Below are positions 12,301 through 27,300 of a DNA stretch of 64,000 nt, piece after piece. The DNA is taken from assembly GCA_947095585.1 (NCBI GenBank), contig OX352763.1, positions 118,027,908-118,091,907 on the forward strand. Reading direction: 5' to 3'. Each line of letters starts with the position of its first letter. The first letter of the stretch is position 1. The notes beneath the pieces are model-generated. The model was not told the origin of the DNA and did no database searches. It saw only the letters and a list, made by a program, of their open reading frames with translations. The stretch comes from Nephrocerus scutellatus (taxonomy: Eukaryota; Arthropoda; Insecta; Diptera; Pipunculidae). The position numbers were made by a program, and so were the translations under genes.

Positions 12301-15300
12301 AGTCTGTCAAGACTCTTCAAATCCAGGAACTTAACCATAACATCCAATCTGCTGATATATAAGACAATGGTCATACCAGTACTTACATATAGATCCCAGA
12401 CTTTGGTGCTTAGCAAAAGGCATTCTGACCCCGTATATGAGGAAGGACGATTCCGGAGACTCTATAATGATGAGACATACGAGCGTTACTGCGATGTCGA
12501 CATCTTGAAGAGAATTAAGCTCGGTTGGCTCCGTTTGGGAGGACATCTAGCTGGCATGAGCGAAGAGGATACCGTTCGGAAAGTCCTTTGCGGTAGGATT
12601 TATGAAATACAACAGCGAGGCCGGCCAAGCCTACGCTGAAAGGATGGCGTAGACCAGGACGCCCATAGTTTAGGGATGCCAAATTGGATGACATCGGCTC
12701 GAAATCGGGACTGGTGTAGAGACCTTTTGCGGGAGGCCAGGACCGAACCCCGGTTGTAGAGCCAAATATGATGATGAAATTAAGCAAATTCCAATGATCA
12801 GCTAGTCTAAGCATGAGCGGAGCATGAACACGTACAACCCCCTCCGCCGCATTAGACATCCTGTTCGACCTTACACCACTCGACATTTACAGCAAGCAAA
12901 TAGTTGCTAGTTCGGCTTTTCGCCTTAATGCTATCTCCCAGTGGACTAGAAGTAAAATCGGTCACTCCTCTCTCCTGTATTTATTTAGGATCCCAGACAT
13001 CATAGACCACACCATTCCGCAACTCCAATTCAACAAAAACTTCCAGGTCACCTTCCTCTTCTGATCATTCTCGGACGAAGACGCTTACCTGGAAGATGAA
13101 AACATTCATACAAATGAATGGAAGATGGAGTCGGCGGAGGTTTTTTCTCACAGAAGCTAAATCTTAGCCTCTCTTTCTGTCTTCTGGCTGACTAACTCGC
13201 CAAGCAACGAACTACACTACCCTTCTTACCTGAATATGGTTCCATAGGCATCCCAATTGCTACATGTAAATTCTTGTTAAGGTTGGATGCTAACGTAAAA
13301 ACTAACTGTAGGTACAAGGTGCACAGCGAATTAGCAGATCTAGATCCGAAAGTCTCCAAGTGTTTGATCTCCCAAAAAAGATTGCACATCGGTGCTATTG
13401 TAGGTATCATCACTGGACACTGTCACATAGGCAAGCATGCAGCAAGTCTTTTCGAATGACTTCTGTAGAAGCTGCATGGATGAGAAGGAGGAGGAGGCCA
13501 TCGTCCATCTTCTCTGTACTTGTCCAGCCCTCTTCCAAATCGTAAACTCCATATGGGAGCTTTCTTCTACTCACTGTATTTTTAGCAAAATATTGTGATA
13601 ATGCTATCAACTTTTTAAAAATCAAATTTTTTATTGAATAAAAAATTGAAGTTGGTTTTTATTTTTTATTCAAAAACTCGTGTATCATTTATGTTGTAAC
13701 TTTTAGTTTGAAAATTTATTTTGTGAACGTCTTTTTTATGAAATTATTAGTAAAAATGCAAAAAGCCAGACCATCAGCGGCAAAAAGCTCCGATAACTTC
13801 GAGCCTCAAGCAAAAATTCCACGCATAACTAATCCAAAGTCATCGTCACGCCAAAGACACTCTGCCAATCTTCTTGTTTTGCCCACAGAAATGCTGCAAC
13901 AGATTATAGGAAATATTAATATTTGGCACTTCAACCGAATTCGTGCAACAAGCAGGCGACTACGGGCTGTTACCGATGCCTGTGTAATGCACGAATTCAG
14001 GAAAGCCTTACATCGGAGCGAGATTGATTTTCCTTGTGGATATGAACACGCAGTTCTGAGTGTATATCCGTATATTTCGGACCACTTTTGAACTTCTTCT
14101 GTAATATCTTCTGTTATTTCAGACAATTCATCAAGCTTCAGATGTCTATATTCGAGCAGGATTTGGGGCAATCTTTTGCGGCAGCATATTGGCAATGATG
14201 CGAAGTTCATATCGGAATCCATTCTGTCCGCACATCTCGCTGATTAATAAATTCCTTAGGCAGTTTTATGATTTGGTTGAACAGGAGATCGGCGATTCAA
14301 ATTCACAGTTTTCAAGGCTCCTGTACAACATTACACTGATGCAGTTTTTCCACGTGAGTATCACCAAAAATATAAAGGGTTCTTTCTTTAAGGACATACC
14401 AAAATTGACATGTCCTTACTGAAAAACCCTTTAGTAGTTACTCTCTCTCTCTCTCTTTTGTGGTTTTTTTTTTGTAGAAATTCCGAAAATCATCAATATG
14501 GCAGTCCTTCGAAATACACCCAAATAATTGGCGAATCATAATCGAGCTGAAAGGTGCATGGATGGGCAAACTTTGGTCATCAAAGGACAAAACAAGAAAT
14601 CAGCCTCAAAAAAGGAGCTCCCTCCTGGTAATGCTGTCGGAAATGCTGATTGCTGACGTAACGTTAAGCGCTTTCAAGTGAATAGTAATAGAACCTTTAT
14701 TAAATGTGTAATTCCACTTTTTTTTTTCTCTTTCTAGAAAAGTCTTGGAGTATGACAGCGAAATGTTTGTCTTCGGCAATGACACAAGAACTCGTGGACG
14801 TTTTCCTCGTACCCTTTTCACGTTCACTGTACATGGATCTAAAAAAATTTGCTCCTTGTTTCGTTCATGCTTGGAAGTAGTCGACGGATATTTGAAATTT
14901 GCTAATAGCAAATGGCCAAGAGATGAATTTGTGGTTAACCTTGATATCAACTGTAACGAAGCCATGAAATGGGGCTGTTCCAAATCGCAGCACATGGAGT
15001 TTGGACCATTTAAAGACAATCCTGCAATTGGTGAGCCCAGTGAAGACTTAGACGAAGACAAGGATACTAAATGCTGGGCATTTGAAAATTTTGCAAATAA
15101 TAAAAATCAATAGATAGCAAATTGATGTTAAATTAACAATAAACAGATGTCTATCAACATTAGCTTTATCTACGTAGTGACTGACTTGATTTGGAAAAAG
15201 ACTTATTCTAAAGAGTAAGAGGAGCATTGAAACGTAAGCCTCCTCGCAGCTTTTGTCTGCATTGTTATAACCTGATGGATTATTAACTGTGTATATTAAC

Positions 15301-18300
15301 AACAAGACCCGTTTACATGATGTTAGGAAGTGTATCTATTACAAGGCTACTAGCTGTTCCAGGGCGCTTCGCTACCCGTACTCTTAACCCCATGTGATGG
15401 GGGTATACTATAGTTTATTGTGAGCCCGAAGCTTATATTCAGAGGAAATGAATGTGTACATTTGTACGTTTGTTTGTCGTGTCGCATATCTCGGCTACTG
15501 CCAGTCAACATTTGATGGGACTTATTTTAAAACAATTTTTTATTCATAGGGGTACTATCCCGGAGAAAACTGAAAAGTATACTTAATCTACGCATCGCTA
15601 TCGATTTTTTTTAAGCCTAAACGAAATCGCTTATGACTGAAAGAACTATCGCTTATGAATGAAAGACCTGCATTTAACGTTGCATACTATTAGGCTTAAA
15701 AGATAAATTAGTACTGAATTACAACTAAATATACATACATGTGTCTATAGTAGTGGAAAGTTTTTGGTAGGAACTCGTATATCTCGGCTTCTATCAGCCA
15801 GTAATGTAAGGTGCGATGGGAATAAAATGGAAGTATAGGTTTTATGTGGATCCTGTGAAGAGAGATAAAAAAGGGAAGCCCTAGAGATTACGGCAGGTTC
15901 GCACTCTAGTGAACGATCATAATAATAAACAATACAATTGAACAATTCTGTACAGGTTTCTCTATGGAGCAAACAAGCAGTCAGTCAGTTGAACTCTGAA
16001 TTACTTCGTTTGAAAAAAAAACGACACTTTTCCGGGGGACATAATAGACTTACATAATAGACGTACTATTATGTCTACTGTAAAAATTAACCCAAAAATA
16101 GAACTTTTATACCATTCTAATTATTCTTTTGATATTGAACTGAAGATTTTAAATTTTTGAATTTTCAGCGAATCCCTTTTTTACATTAAACAGAAAAATC
16201 TTGCTACAATTAACATGCCTGTACTTTATACTTAGTTCACTATATCGAGCGTCTACTGTGTGTGGTTTAAGTGCACTCTATTTTCCCAGTCTATCAATAT
16301 TTCTTGCTTAAGACTTTCAACGACTTTCATTTCTGCATTTAAATATATTTTTTGATTACAAAATTAGAGCGACTAGACTAGAGCGAATTAGAGAGGTAAT
16401 TCATAAATGCAAAAGATAAATAATCGGAAATTAAGTCATAATCATCTATTGGGTACATTATATGTAGTGAAGAACAATGATATACTTGAGTTTAGATGTT
16501 AAAGTAAACACAATAGAGTATATTAACTACACGTGACAAGTACTTTGTCATATTTAATGGAATTCAGCAATTGTTACACACTTCCACTGTAAATTATGTG
16601 ATGATTTTTAGAGAAGTATCCTCTTGTTGAGTATTTAAAAAGCCAATAAAAATATATTCGAACCCAAAGGAGAGAGAAAAATTCACAAATATATTTTTCA
16701 TAAGCCACATACATAATAATAATTGTATATATATGTGTAGAAGAGGAAACCACATTAAAAATCACGACAATCAACAGCAAACGAAAAACAACCGCAAATC
16801 AACCAAATCGGGATTTCTACTCTGTATAACTGAGAATCGGGCCAGAGTATCTACGAGTATCTATATAGAAGAAGTATCGATAGTACTAGTATCTATACTG
16901 GTTGACTAGATAGAGCGAGTATATATATAGAAGGACTATAGATGGTACAAACATCTGTATTGAATGACTAGATAGTACGAATATTTATATAGAAGGACTA
17001 TAGATAGTACGACTACGGGTGACTAGATAGTATTAGTATCTATATAGAAGTATTATAGATAGTATGAGTATCTATACTCCGTGAATAGATAGTACGAGTA
17101 TCTATATAGAAGGACGATAGATAGTACGAGTATCTATACTGGGTGACTAGATAGTACGAGTATCTAAATAGAAGGACTTTAGATTCTATGAGTATCTATA
17201 CTGGATGACTAGATAGAGCGAGTATATATATAGAAGGACTAAAGATAGTACGAGTATCTATAATGGGTGACTAGATGGTACGAGTATCTATATAGAAGGA
17301 CTGTAGATAGTACAGGTATCTATAATGGCTGATTAGATAGTACGAGTATCTATACAGACGGACTGTAGATAGTACAGGTATCTATACTGGGGGACTAGAT
17401 AGCATGAGTATCTATATAGAAGGACTATAGATAGTACGAGTGTCTATAATGGGTGACTAGATGGTACGAGTATCTATATAGAAGGACTGTAGATAGTACA
17501 GGTATCTATAATGGGTGACTAGATAGTACGAGTATCTATACAGACGGACTGTAGATAGTACGAGTATCTATAATGGGTGACTAGATGGTACGAGTATCTA
17601 TATAGAAGGACTGTATATAGTACAGGTATCTATAATGGGTGACTAGATAGTACGAGTATCTATACAGACGGACTGTAGATAGTACGAGTATCTATAATGG
17701 GTGACTAGATGGTACGAGTATCTATATAGAAGGACTGTATATAGTACAGGTATCTATAATGGGTGACTAGATAGTACGAATATCTATACAAAAGGACTAG
17801 AGTGTCTATATATAGAATGACTATAGATGGTAAAACAATCTATATAAAAATGTGAAAAATTGCAAGTTTACATTGAGATCTTGAGCCGGAAGACGCACTC
17901 TTTTCAGTCGAAAACCTCCTTTTTTGTTGGAGAGAAAGGGTTGATCGTAGTGGCACTTTATAACAATATTTATCCAGCGGATACAAAAAGGAAGAATCAA
18001 AAAAAAAACTGCAAAATATTTCCCTTAAACCATTACACTGATAGTTTGAGAGCAAATAGTAGGTTGAGCGCTTATTGGCCCCTTACTTCGTTATTTCTCA
18101 AATAAATATTTTATTAAAATTACGTTAGTCGTTTAACATACTTTTCGACTATGTTACCGGGTGTGAGGTTTTATTACTATATGTATTTTTTGGCAATCTA
18201 CCAATGGGAAAAGCTGTCAAAATAAAATAAAGCTCCTTGCGGCCAACAGATAGTTGCTGGAGAGTGAGTGCCTTGGAATTGCTTTCAATGACGTTCGCCA

Positions 18301-21300
18301 TCTATTAAAAGCAAAGCAAATGGAAGAAGTGAAAAACCAGTAAAAATACGCGGCTACCAGAAGCACAGCCGAATACAAAGCGGTAAGAGGAATGAGTATC
18401 ACGTTTAATACAAGCAGCCACCCCACTCGACCACAGTGGTGCTTTAGAATGTTTGGTATTGGCAGTAAATAAACCCACTTATCCCATTTGGAATATGCTC
18501 TTCAAAGTTGGGAAGGGTTGATTTATTCGTTCGTTATGTTTTCGTTATGTATGTCTATTGGTTTTTGAAATTTTTAAAGTTTTTGCATAAAATGAAATGA
18601 TGAAATAAATTTACCCGAATGTCACACCGTCTGAAAATGAACTTGAAACTCACAAAGTAAAACGTCATGGCCAAACAATCAACTAATTCTTTCTTTTGGC
18701 CAACAGTGCATACGATATGAAAATCAGAACTGACGAGTTCATCTCCAGATCACGGAAATAAATTTCCAGAGTTGTAGTGATAAGTAAGGCTCACTGGCCA
18801 GAGTGCAGACACTATTAGGATCCAGACACGGTATAATGATAGAGCTGTTGTTATACAGGATTATCGAATCATCGATCTCCGGTGATTCTCGCAAGTACCG
18901 CTCCTCCTCCCTCTCTATATCCCAATCCCAATCCTTATTCTCTGTGCTGGCTTAAGGTGTTATGCGTCCCGTGCCGAGAATCAGCCTGGCTGGGAGCCCA
19001 GTTCAAAAATAGCCCAGTCGCTCACGGAGTATCTGGACACCTGGCACCCTCCAGATTATGTAGCCTTATCTGTATATTGCGGATCTATGTACAGATAGAC
19101 CATACCCTTTCTCCGCCACTCGTGGGAATCCAAATGGCAGATAAAAATAATTTTTCTTTTGCTAGTTTTGAGAAAACTTTGAAGACCGTTACTTTTTCTT
19201 TACCGGAGGAGGAGGAAAGGACTGAGCTAGGCAGCTCGTCCGAAAACGAAAGCTCTAGCGTATGCAGACGACGTGGTGTTACTTGTGTCAGGACAGTACC
19301 CTTCTGTGATTAGTGAAGTCATGGAAAGGGCTCTAGGCAAGGTAAGCTCCTGATCTAGCAGTTATGGACTGGGAGTTAGCTCTAGGAAAAGTGAAATGGT
19401 ACTTTTCGCCGCTAGGTGCAAAATACCGGATCTTGCCCTCCCAAAGCTTAATGGCCAGAGACTTACACTTACCTCAGAGGCTAAATAGCTCGGCGTGATC
19501 CTTGAAAGGAAACTCAGCTGGAAGTCAAATATAGAATACAGGGTTAAGAAAGCATGTATTGCCTTATATGCCTATAACATAACCATCGGTAAGAAATGGG
19601 GCCTGCAGCCGAGGATGGCACTTTGGCTGTACACACCGGTGATATGAGCTATTCCTACCTATGCTGCGCTAGTGTGATGCCTGGCGATTAATAAAAAGTA
19701 CAATACCACCAAGCTAGGTAGAATACAAAGATCGGCAACTGTTGGGATAACTGGTGCACTAAAATCTTGCCCTACCGATGCTGTCAATACAATACAATAC
19801 CTCCCGACCTATTTACTAAATAATTTGCGACGTGCAGCGCTGTCCGTCTCAAAGAGTCTGGGTGGTTTGTTGGAAAACCGTACGGGAACTGCAAATTACT
19901 GCAGGATATGATACCATCCTCAACTGACTACTGCACTCCTAAATTGAAATGTCTGTCCCAGATTTGCCGTTGAGTTTCCTACTAGAGAAAGTTGGAAGGA
20001 TGGAGGAGTATTGGGGCTCTATTCACCGATGGGTCCAAGATGAGAATGGAGTCGGCGATTGAGTCTTCTCAGAAAAACATAATCTTTCAATGTCCTACAA
20101 GCTTCCTGACCTCGCTAGCATCTTTCAGTCGGATCCTGGGGGCATGCAGGGCACAGGGCTAACAGTACCGCAATAATTGGCAGGGTATGCATATGCGTAG
20201 ACAGCTAATCCTCAATCAAAGCCTTTATCGCGACTAGCAACAACTCAAAACTTGTCAGGAAGTGCCAAACTGAATTGGCTTCAGTAAGCCAAAGCATGGA
20301 CCTAACTCTAGTGTGGGTCTCGGAGCGACATTGACGGAAACGAGAAAGCGGAAGTGCTGGTGAAGAAGGGCGTGCTGTCCATTGAGCTCCGTCAGAGAAA
20401 GCGTCCTCATTTTCCATACCACCAAGGCACAACTAAGGCGGAATGACAACTACTCTACTTCGAGGATCATCTGGCCTCCTACAATTAAACCAAATCCACC
20501 GAACTGACCTCAAGATCACGGAAAGATATTTCCAGAGTCGTTGTCGGCCGGTGGGCAGCCACGCAGCCAGATATTTGAAGGAATTGCAGGGATGTCAATG
20601 AGAGGGAAACTCTGATCCATTATCTATGCAACTCTCCAGCCCTGGCGGGCTGCCGACTACATAAATTGAAAAAGCCCTTCTTTACCAACCTAAGCGAGCT
20701 TTCGGTGTGCCGGATCACCGATCTGATCTCGTACCTGAATGCTACGGGCTGGCTATAATCATTTCAATATACCTATCACGTCATAAGGTCTACCGAGCGT
20801 TGAATCTTCGTTTCTCGTGGAAAACATTACTTAGATACTTTTTTAAAAATTATTATTTGAATTGACTTGACCCTTGTTTGTCTGTCTTTTTTGAGGTCCT
20901 TTAAAGCCACCTTTCAAACGACCTGAAGAGCTGAAATTTTGTGCGCTTAGTCTCATGCAACATTTCTAAGCGGCCTCGTGTGATGAGTGTGACGCGTATC
21001 GAGTGTAAGACGTGAGTGATGCATGTCGAGAGTCGCGTTTGGCACGTGTGACGCTTGTAAAAGTGGATATTATCCTTACCTTATTCATAAAAGTATGCAC
21101 CCGTAAGTATGCATCCTTGAGAAGGACGTATTCTTTCAAGCCAAGTAGTTTGCGCTGAGCAAGAGCATTTAAGCCATTATCCCTTCAACTGAATGAAATA
21201 ATTTGTGCGTAAATACTACAGGAAATTCATAATGCAGGATACCTACTTTACCTCTGCAACAGAACCACTTACACAAGCGCTGTATACTCTCAGCGCTCAT

Positions 21301-24300
21301 TCCATGTAACCGGTTACAAATTGTACTGAAGCAACAACGTAATAGAAATTAAAAATGAATTACATAGCGTTGTATTATTATTCATCTTTTCGTTGTTTTT
21401 GTGCTTTTTACTACTTTGTCGAATCCAGGAAAAGTTGAGCCAACTTTTCCAACAAGGATCTGCAAACAATTTTAATATAAAAATACTCAACGTTCTCGTC
21501 GTCATCGTCATCGTCGTCCTCGTTCGTTTGTTTGCAACTTTGCTACTTTATTACGAAATTACATTTTGCAGCAAACCGAAAAGAGTTATAATAAAAATTT
21601 AATTGACTTTTGCTTCTATGAAAATATTTATTTAATATTATGCAGGAGTATTTTCTTATCGTTATATGAGATGTTTAACAAAAGTTTGGTTGGCTCAAAC
21701 GGAAAAGGTAAAATATGAAAAAGAAGATATGCAGATGGCAAATTATTCTCAACAAACCTTGATCTTCTTATCAAGATGGCAAGAGAGATAAAAATCTATA
21801 AGAAGTTCCTTCAGACAGGTGAGGGTAAGCGTCGAATCTCAGGAATTACAAGGAGTTAGGTATATTATGGTCTTCCAAAAAAGCAAAAGCCATGGTTATT
21901 AATAGGCTTCATAATGCAGAAGCTCCTGAAATTGATCGTGATAATAACGTATTACTGAAGATATTCCGCAGAAAAAGCAGGTTTCCACACTGGATCCTCC
22001 TGTGTCGACCACATCAACACTCTGCGGATAAATTTTGAACAGTGCGTTGAATTCCGGTCACAACTTCACCTGCTGCTCATCGATTTTGAGAAGGCGTTTG
22101 ACAGTGTCAACAGACAGTTTATCTGGGTTGCCTTGCGCAGGCGAGGTATCCCCGATAAACTGATAGCTATTATTAAAGCAACCTATGATGGCTCTAAATG
22201 TCATGTGCTGCATAGAGAAAAGCTGTCAGAGGAATTCGAGATCCTAAGTGTGGTGCGACAAGGTTGCATTCTATCGCCGATACTTTTTTTGTTTGTGATT
22301 AGCGCTATGTGCTTCGCGCAGCTTTATCTACCGGAAACGGAGGAATTCGTTGGACTCTTACATCTCAACTCAAACATCTGTTATACGCTGACGACGTTTG
22401 TTTACTCTCACACAGGATTATGGAGCTGCACCAAATGTGGAAAGGAAGGCAAATGTTGTGGGATTGAAGATCAATACTACCAAAACCAAAATTATCAACC
22501 TCGGCACTTACTCAGTAACTCAAGTTAACATTTTTGCCAAAACTCTGGCGATATTGTGGGTAGGCCATATCGCTTTTGTTAAGGAACATTTGGTTAACTT
22601 ACTCCACTTTAAATGTGTCCCCATTTATGCTGTCTAGGTCAGAATTTAACGTGCTTTACATACGTAGTTGTTTGAATTTCACATGAGAAATGGACGTACG
22701 TATCCTTAAACTTATATGAAAAGCTGAGAGGCTGTCATCAGCAAAAGAGTGAATTGGATTAGAAGTCACAGATAAGAGATCATTTATAAAAATGAGAAAG
22801 AGTATCGGGGACAAAACAGAGCCCTGGGGAACACCAGCTTTCAAGTGATATGCTTTATACATGAAACCGTCCAAGACAACTTGAATTGAGAGGTCCAAAA
22901 GGTAGCTTCTCATCCAATGAAGCAGTTTATCAGCGACTCCACAACCACGCATTTTGGACAAAAGAGCTTGATGCCAAACTCAGTCAAATGCCTTAGAAAT
23001 ATCGAAATGCAACAGCTTTGCTTTCGCCAAATTGATGCAAAGACCGGTTTCACTGTTCGGTGAAATATACCATTAAATCAGCAGTAGAAAGTTGCCCGAT
23101 AAACATTCTAGGAATAGGTGTTACAAAGATATTAGAACCTTAAGCGTAGTAACTGAATCAAATCATTTCTTTTCTAAAAGTGACCAGGATGTTTTTGTAT
23201 TTACTTCGAAAGTTGTGCACAGTGAACCGACCGACGGTCTGAGTGCTCGGGTGTGGAATTTAATTCCAAAATTGCAAAATTTGTGCCAATTATTGCACCC
23301 GGTATTTACAGATTACAGAAATCAACACCAAGTAATGCCGCCAATAACTCACAGGTATTGGCATTTCAAAATCTCGATGAAGATCCATATTTCCCATCCA
23401 CTCAAGTTCTTTATCTTAAAGTGGATCACTTGTGCATTTATGAGTAAAGCCACTAAAGCGCTGTTGTCATTAAGTTTCCCTCTCCACTTACCTTCCTGCG
23501 TTCTCTTCCCAACGAGCTTATAAAAAATCGCAACAAACATAATTGCATCTGGCTGTATGAATAAAATCATGAGCAACGGTGTGAGACTTGAGCTTGATAG
23601 GGTCGACATCAGCACTAGATACAAAACGAAGAGCGATACAAAATAGATGATATCTGACACCAAAGATGACTCAAAACATTCATCTTATCGTAAACTCCTT
23701 GTGCCGATTCTTTTGTTTTCGTTTTTTTTTTATTTCCTCGAGGGGAAAAGCACATCACAACACGTAAAATATTGCACGTCACTGTGTCTGAGGTAAGAAG
23801 TAAATTACATTTTCTTCAATTAGATGTCATGTGGATTAAATTGTGGATACACTCGGCGGAGTCAGGTGAGCTCTTGACATCCTTGTCGATCGAGTGCAAT
23901 AAATCATGAGCAGCGATGAATGGGGTCAATGAGGAATTGCTCGTAGCGAGAACTTCGGAGCTTTTTATTTAATAATAATACCAAATACATAATTTGCTTT
24001 AATTTTTCTTTAAAAAAGCTTTCAAGTTTCATTCATACAACACACACGAGTCCTTAAAACCTCTTTCATTCATTTCTCCATTAATGTATACCTTGCGCCA
24101 TTCTCATTGGTCCCAGTTTTCCGTACTGTGGTATAGCGCATCCAGCACATTGTAGAGCTGAAAAGTAATTCTCCTTGTTAGTACTAATAATATGATTAGA
24201 TTGTTTTTGCCAAAAATACTATTACATTACAGCAGATTAAGCAGCGGTTTATATTATTTTACTTATAGCGAGTTTACATTTTTTTTCAAATACAAATATT

Positions 24301-27300
24301 TAGATACGGATACATACAAACATTGGAATTCTACCAATTGTTAGATCAAATGGGAGCATAAGAAGTGATTGGAATTTTAACTACCGATGATGAATAAAAT
24401 ATGGTGCTGGTCCATGGTAGATGTCCCCATCATGACAAAAGGAATATAACAGATATGCTTTCACAATTTGTCACAGGCAGACGAAACGAAACTTCAAAAA
24501 CAAAAATCATGTAGTGATATTAGAATTGCGCACAGACTAACCATTGGTCATCTTATTGTTAAAGGATTTCAGAGATAGAAAGTTAAAGTAGCAGCGCAAT
24601 TTATTTCAAATTCTGTTTCCAGTACTCTATCTAGATGTGGCATTTTACGAGCAGGTGAAAAAAGTTTGTATTGTATGCCTGTATGTCTGTATGTCTGTTT
24701 GTCTGTGTGTCTTCCCTGCTTTCTATGGTCCTATTTTCTGTTAGAGATATCATATCGACGGGGGCGGTCGTTTCAGACTTTCACTCATCGAGTTCTTAGG
24801 AGGGTTCCTGGTGTTCTGGTTCTTGTATTCCTCCTTGCCAAACTGCTTATATCATTTAGTTTAGCCTCCTTGTGTGCCATATCGGGGCTCACTCCTTTCT
24901 CTCCTTCCCCTCCTCCTCCTACTAAATTTGTAATCATCTCTGTTGGTTCCCCACTCAAAGCCGATATCTATGCTCGGGTGTATAGTCACCTAAGGATCCC
25001 ATGGTTATCTATGCAAGCAGTGAGGCCATGCAAAGGGTTGACCCGAGCCCTTATGGGGTCTTGTGTTCAGAGCCAGATCGGTGCTAAACAGGAATTCTAC
25101 ATCTGTACCTACACCACTAACTAAATAGCGACGAAACATTGAGCGTACTCTAAGGCTTGCCAGGGTTTTAACGGGTCGGGGGCGTCGGTAGCATTAACCT
25201 GAAAGCCATTTTAGCAAGATTTCTCTCTTGCCTATTCAGGTAAAAGAATACCACAAACGTAAGCCCATAAGGTGACAAAACAAAATGTTGCTTCCAGTAT
25301 ACCATAATTAAGACCCTACTGGGCTCAGTCTTAATGCGTTCATTGAATGCCGCATTACCTCGTTGGCCACGGCTTTTCCTCCGGGCGGGTTGGAAGTTAT
25401 ACCGCTCCTACTCGGTCGTCAGAGCCTCGGCGAGCAGGTTTTTTCATGCAAGAGAGGTTGACAGTGACTTCATCTCCACCGCAACCCTGGCTAGGGGCCC
25501 TGACATGGTACTATCGCCCGGGGCAGGTCAACCAAGGTTTGTTGACGTGGTTTTACTCCCCGGACTAGGGCCCGTGGGGTTGTCAGACCCAACACTCTAC
25601 TTCAAGAGAGTATGTGTCTGTTTGTCTGTATGTCTGTATGTCTGTTTGTCTGTTTTTTTTTATGGAGGTTGGAAATCTTCAAAGACGATCACCACCTTAA
25701 ACATTAACATGTGCGAGAATTAGATTCTTACTGAGTAAAACCAACCCCCACTTATTAATTCATAGCCAGTTCCGCGGGACTACCGTTAAGCATTTCATCA
25801 CGGGAAGGCTCTCAGCGATGGCTGTACTTTCATTTTGGATATTTTATTCTTCTTCTTTATTCACATTATTTTGCTGTGTTACCCTTCTTCATTCCTCCTT
25901 GCACGCTCGAGACACCGTAGGCGCTGCATTATTCTGGAAGACATTCCACTGATTGCGTTCCATATCTCCTCATTTTGTAGTATAGAATTAACTATGTTTT
26001 CTGGCGACATGGTGTGCCCTATTTACTATGACACATCCTGTCTTACTCCTGTAAAACGCGGACAATGAAAGAAAACATGTTTGACATCTTCTGGTATACC
26101 CTCACATAAAGTACAGTCGGGTGAACTCTCGTGTTTATATTTAAAGAGGTATGAGCGGATGCACCCATGCCCAGTTAAAAATTGGGTTAGATAGAACATA
26201 GAAGTCTAGTTATCCATGACTTCTACCGGCCCATAATTCTATAGATGGTATTAATCTATGAGTCCATCTACCCTTACTTGACTGGACCCATCTTCTTTGT
26301 CAGTTTCTAACGGCTTTGGCGCGTGCTGTTTTGCGGTTCTCGGCTCTTCTTAGATACTGCATGAGTCATTTCATTTCTTGGCTGTGTAGTTTCGGTTTTA
26401 ATAATCTTATAATCTATGCTCTATACTTTATGAATTAATTAATAATAAATTCACTATACACTATTTTCATTAAAGACCTGTGTTTTTTATCGAACTTACT
26501 TCTTGCGTTAATTTGGAGACACCCTTTATAACTTAGACTCCTACTTGTACATCTGCAATATCGAACCACATCGTTGTGCTGGACTAGTGTATATTACTTG
26601 CCGTAGCAAGCACAAAATTTCAGAAATATTTTTTTAAAGATTTTGCAAAATTACCGTCAATATAGTGCAGTGTTGCTCATTGATGCAGTTCATGTAAAAC
26701 ACACAGCTTGTATAGTCCTCTTGCATGAAGTAATTTTGCAGATACTCTCCGACTTTCCCAATTGAACTGAAGGTAAGCTCAATTTTTGCTTGCAGCTATG
26801 GAAGGAAGGAAGCACACACCAAAATTCAACAAGGAAATTAGAAGAGGGTGGTGACAGTTTTCCTTTAATGAAACACTGCAATGTTCCGCACACAAGTGTG
26901 GGTAGGTAGATAGGTAGGAGCAGGCTCTTTTTTGTTCTCCAATTTACGCGCTGTTGTATACTTTTCGTCCTATTTGGAGTGCACATTGATGTGTGCAGTG
27001 TACGGTGTGCTTCTGCTTCTCAATTTGTTCTCAATACAAAACGGGAAGGTGTAGTCCTTTAGGCGGAGTATATTAAAAGCAAGCAGAACCAACGCATGAT
27101 TTTACCATAAAGTGTACACGAAGAAGCATGCAAACAATTCACGTGTGTGCGTTTAATTTACTTTTCGTTTTTTTTTCTTCTTGAAAAAATTGGTAAAAAT
27201 GCACAAACCCAATATATACTCCCCATTTATTGTTGTGATGTGCAGTGCAATTGTTTTGTGCAGAATGGTCGACTGTTAAAAGGACAATGAATAATGCGGT

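Noticed and set aside
12515..12886. Minus-strand frame shared with a plus-strand frame at 36614-36859
   Set aside because: Both are antisense shadows of the RTE-B 3' end; the similarity reflects the repeat and not a gene.
14101..14122. A 22-nt intron (GTAATA to TTTCAG) as an alternative first intron of the nested gene
   Set aside because: It is far below the usual minimum intron length and does not keep the frame; the donor at 14062 does both.
16845..17835. Regularly spaced repeats as a possible CRISPR array
   Set aside because: There are no unique spacers, the whole unit is repeated, and the DNA is eukaryotic.
18217..18426. Hydrophobic minus-strand frame that might be a signal or membrane exon
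   Set aside because: The start is not ATG, there are no matching exons or splice sites, and nothing similar was found nearby.
23349..23663. Minus-strand frame rich in hydrophobic residues, resembling a receptor fragment
   Set aside because: No family motif or splice context; the composition is explained by AT-rich DNA.
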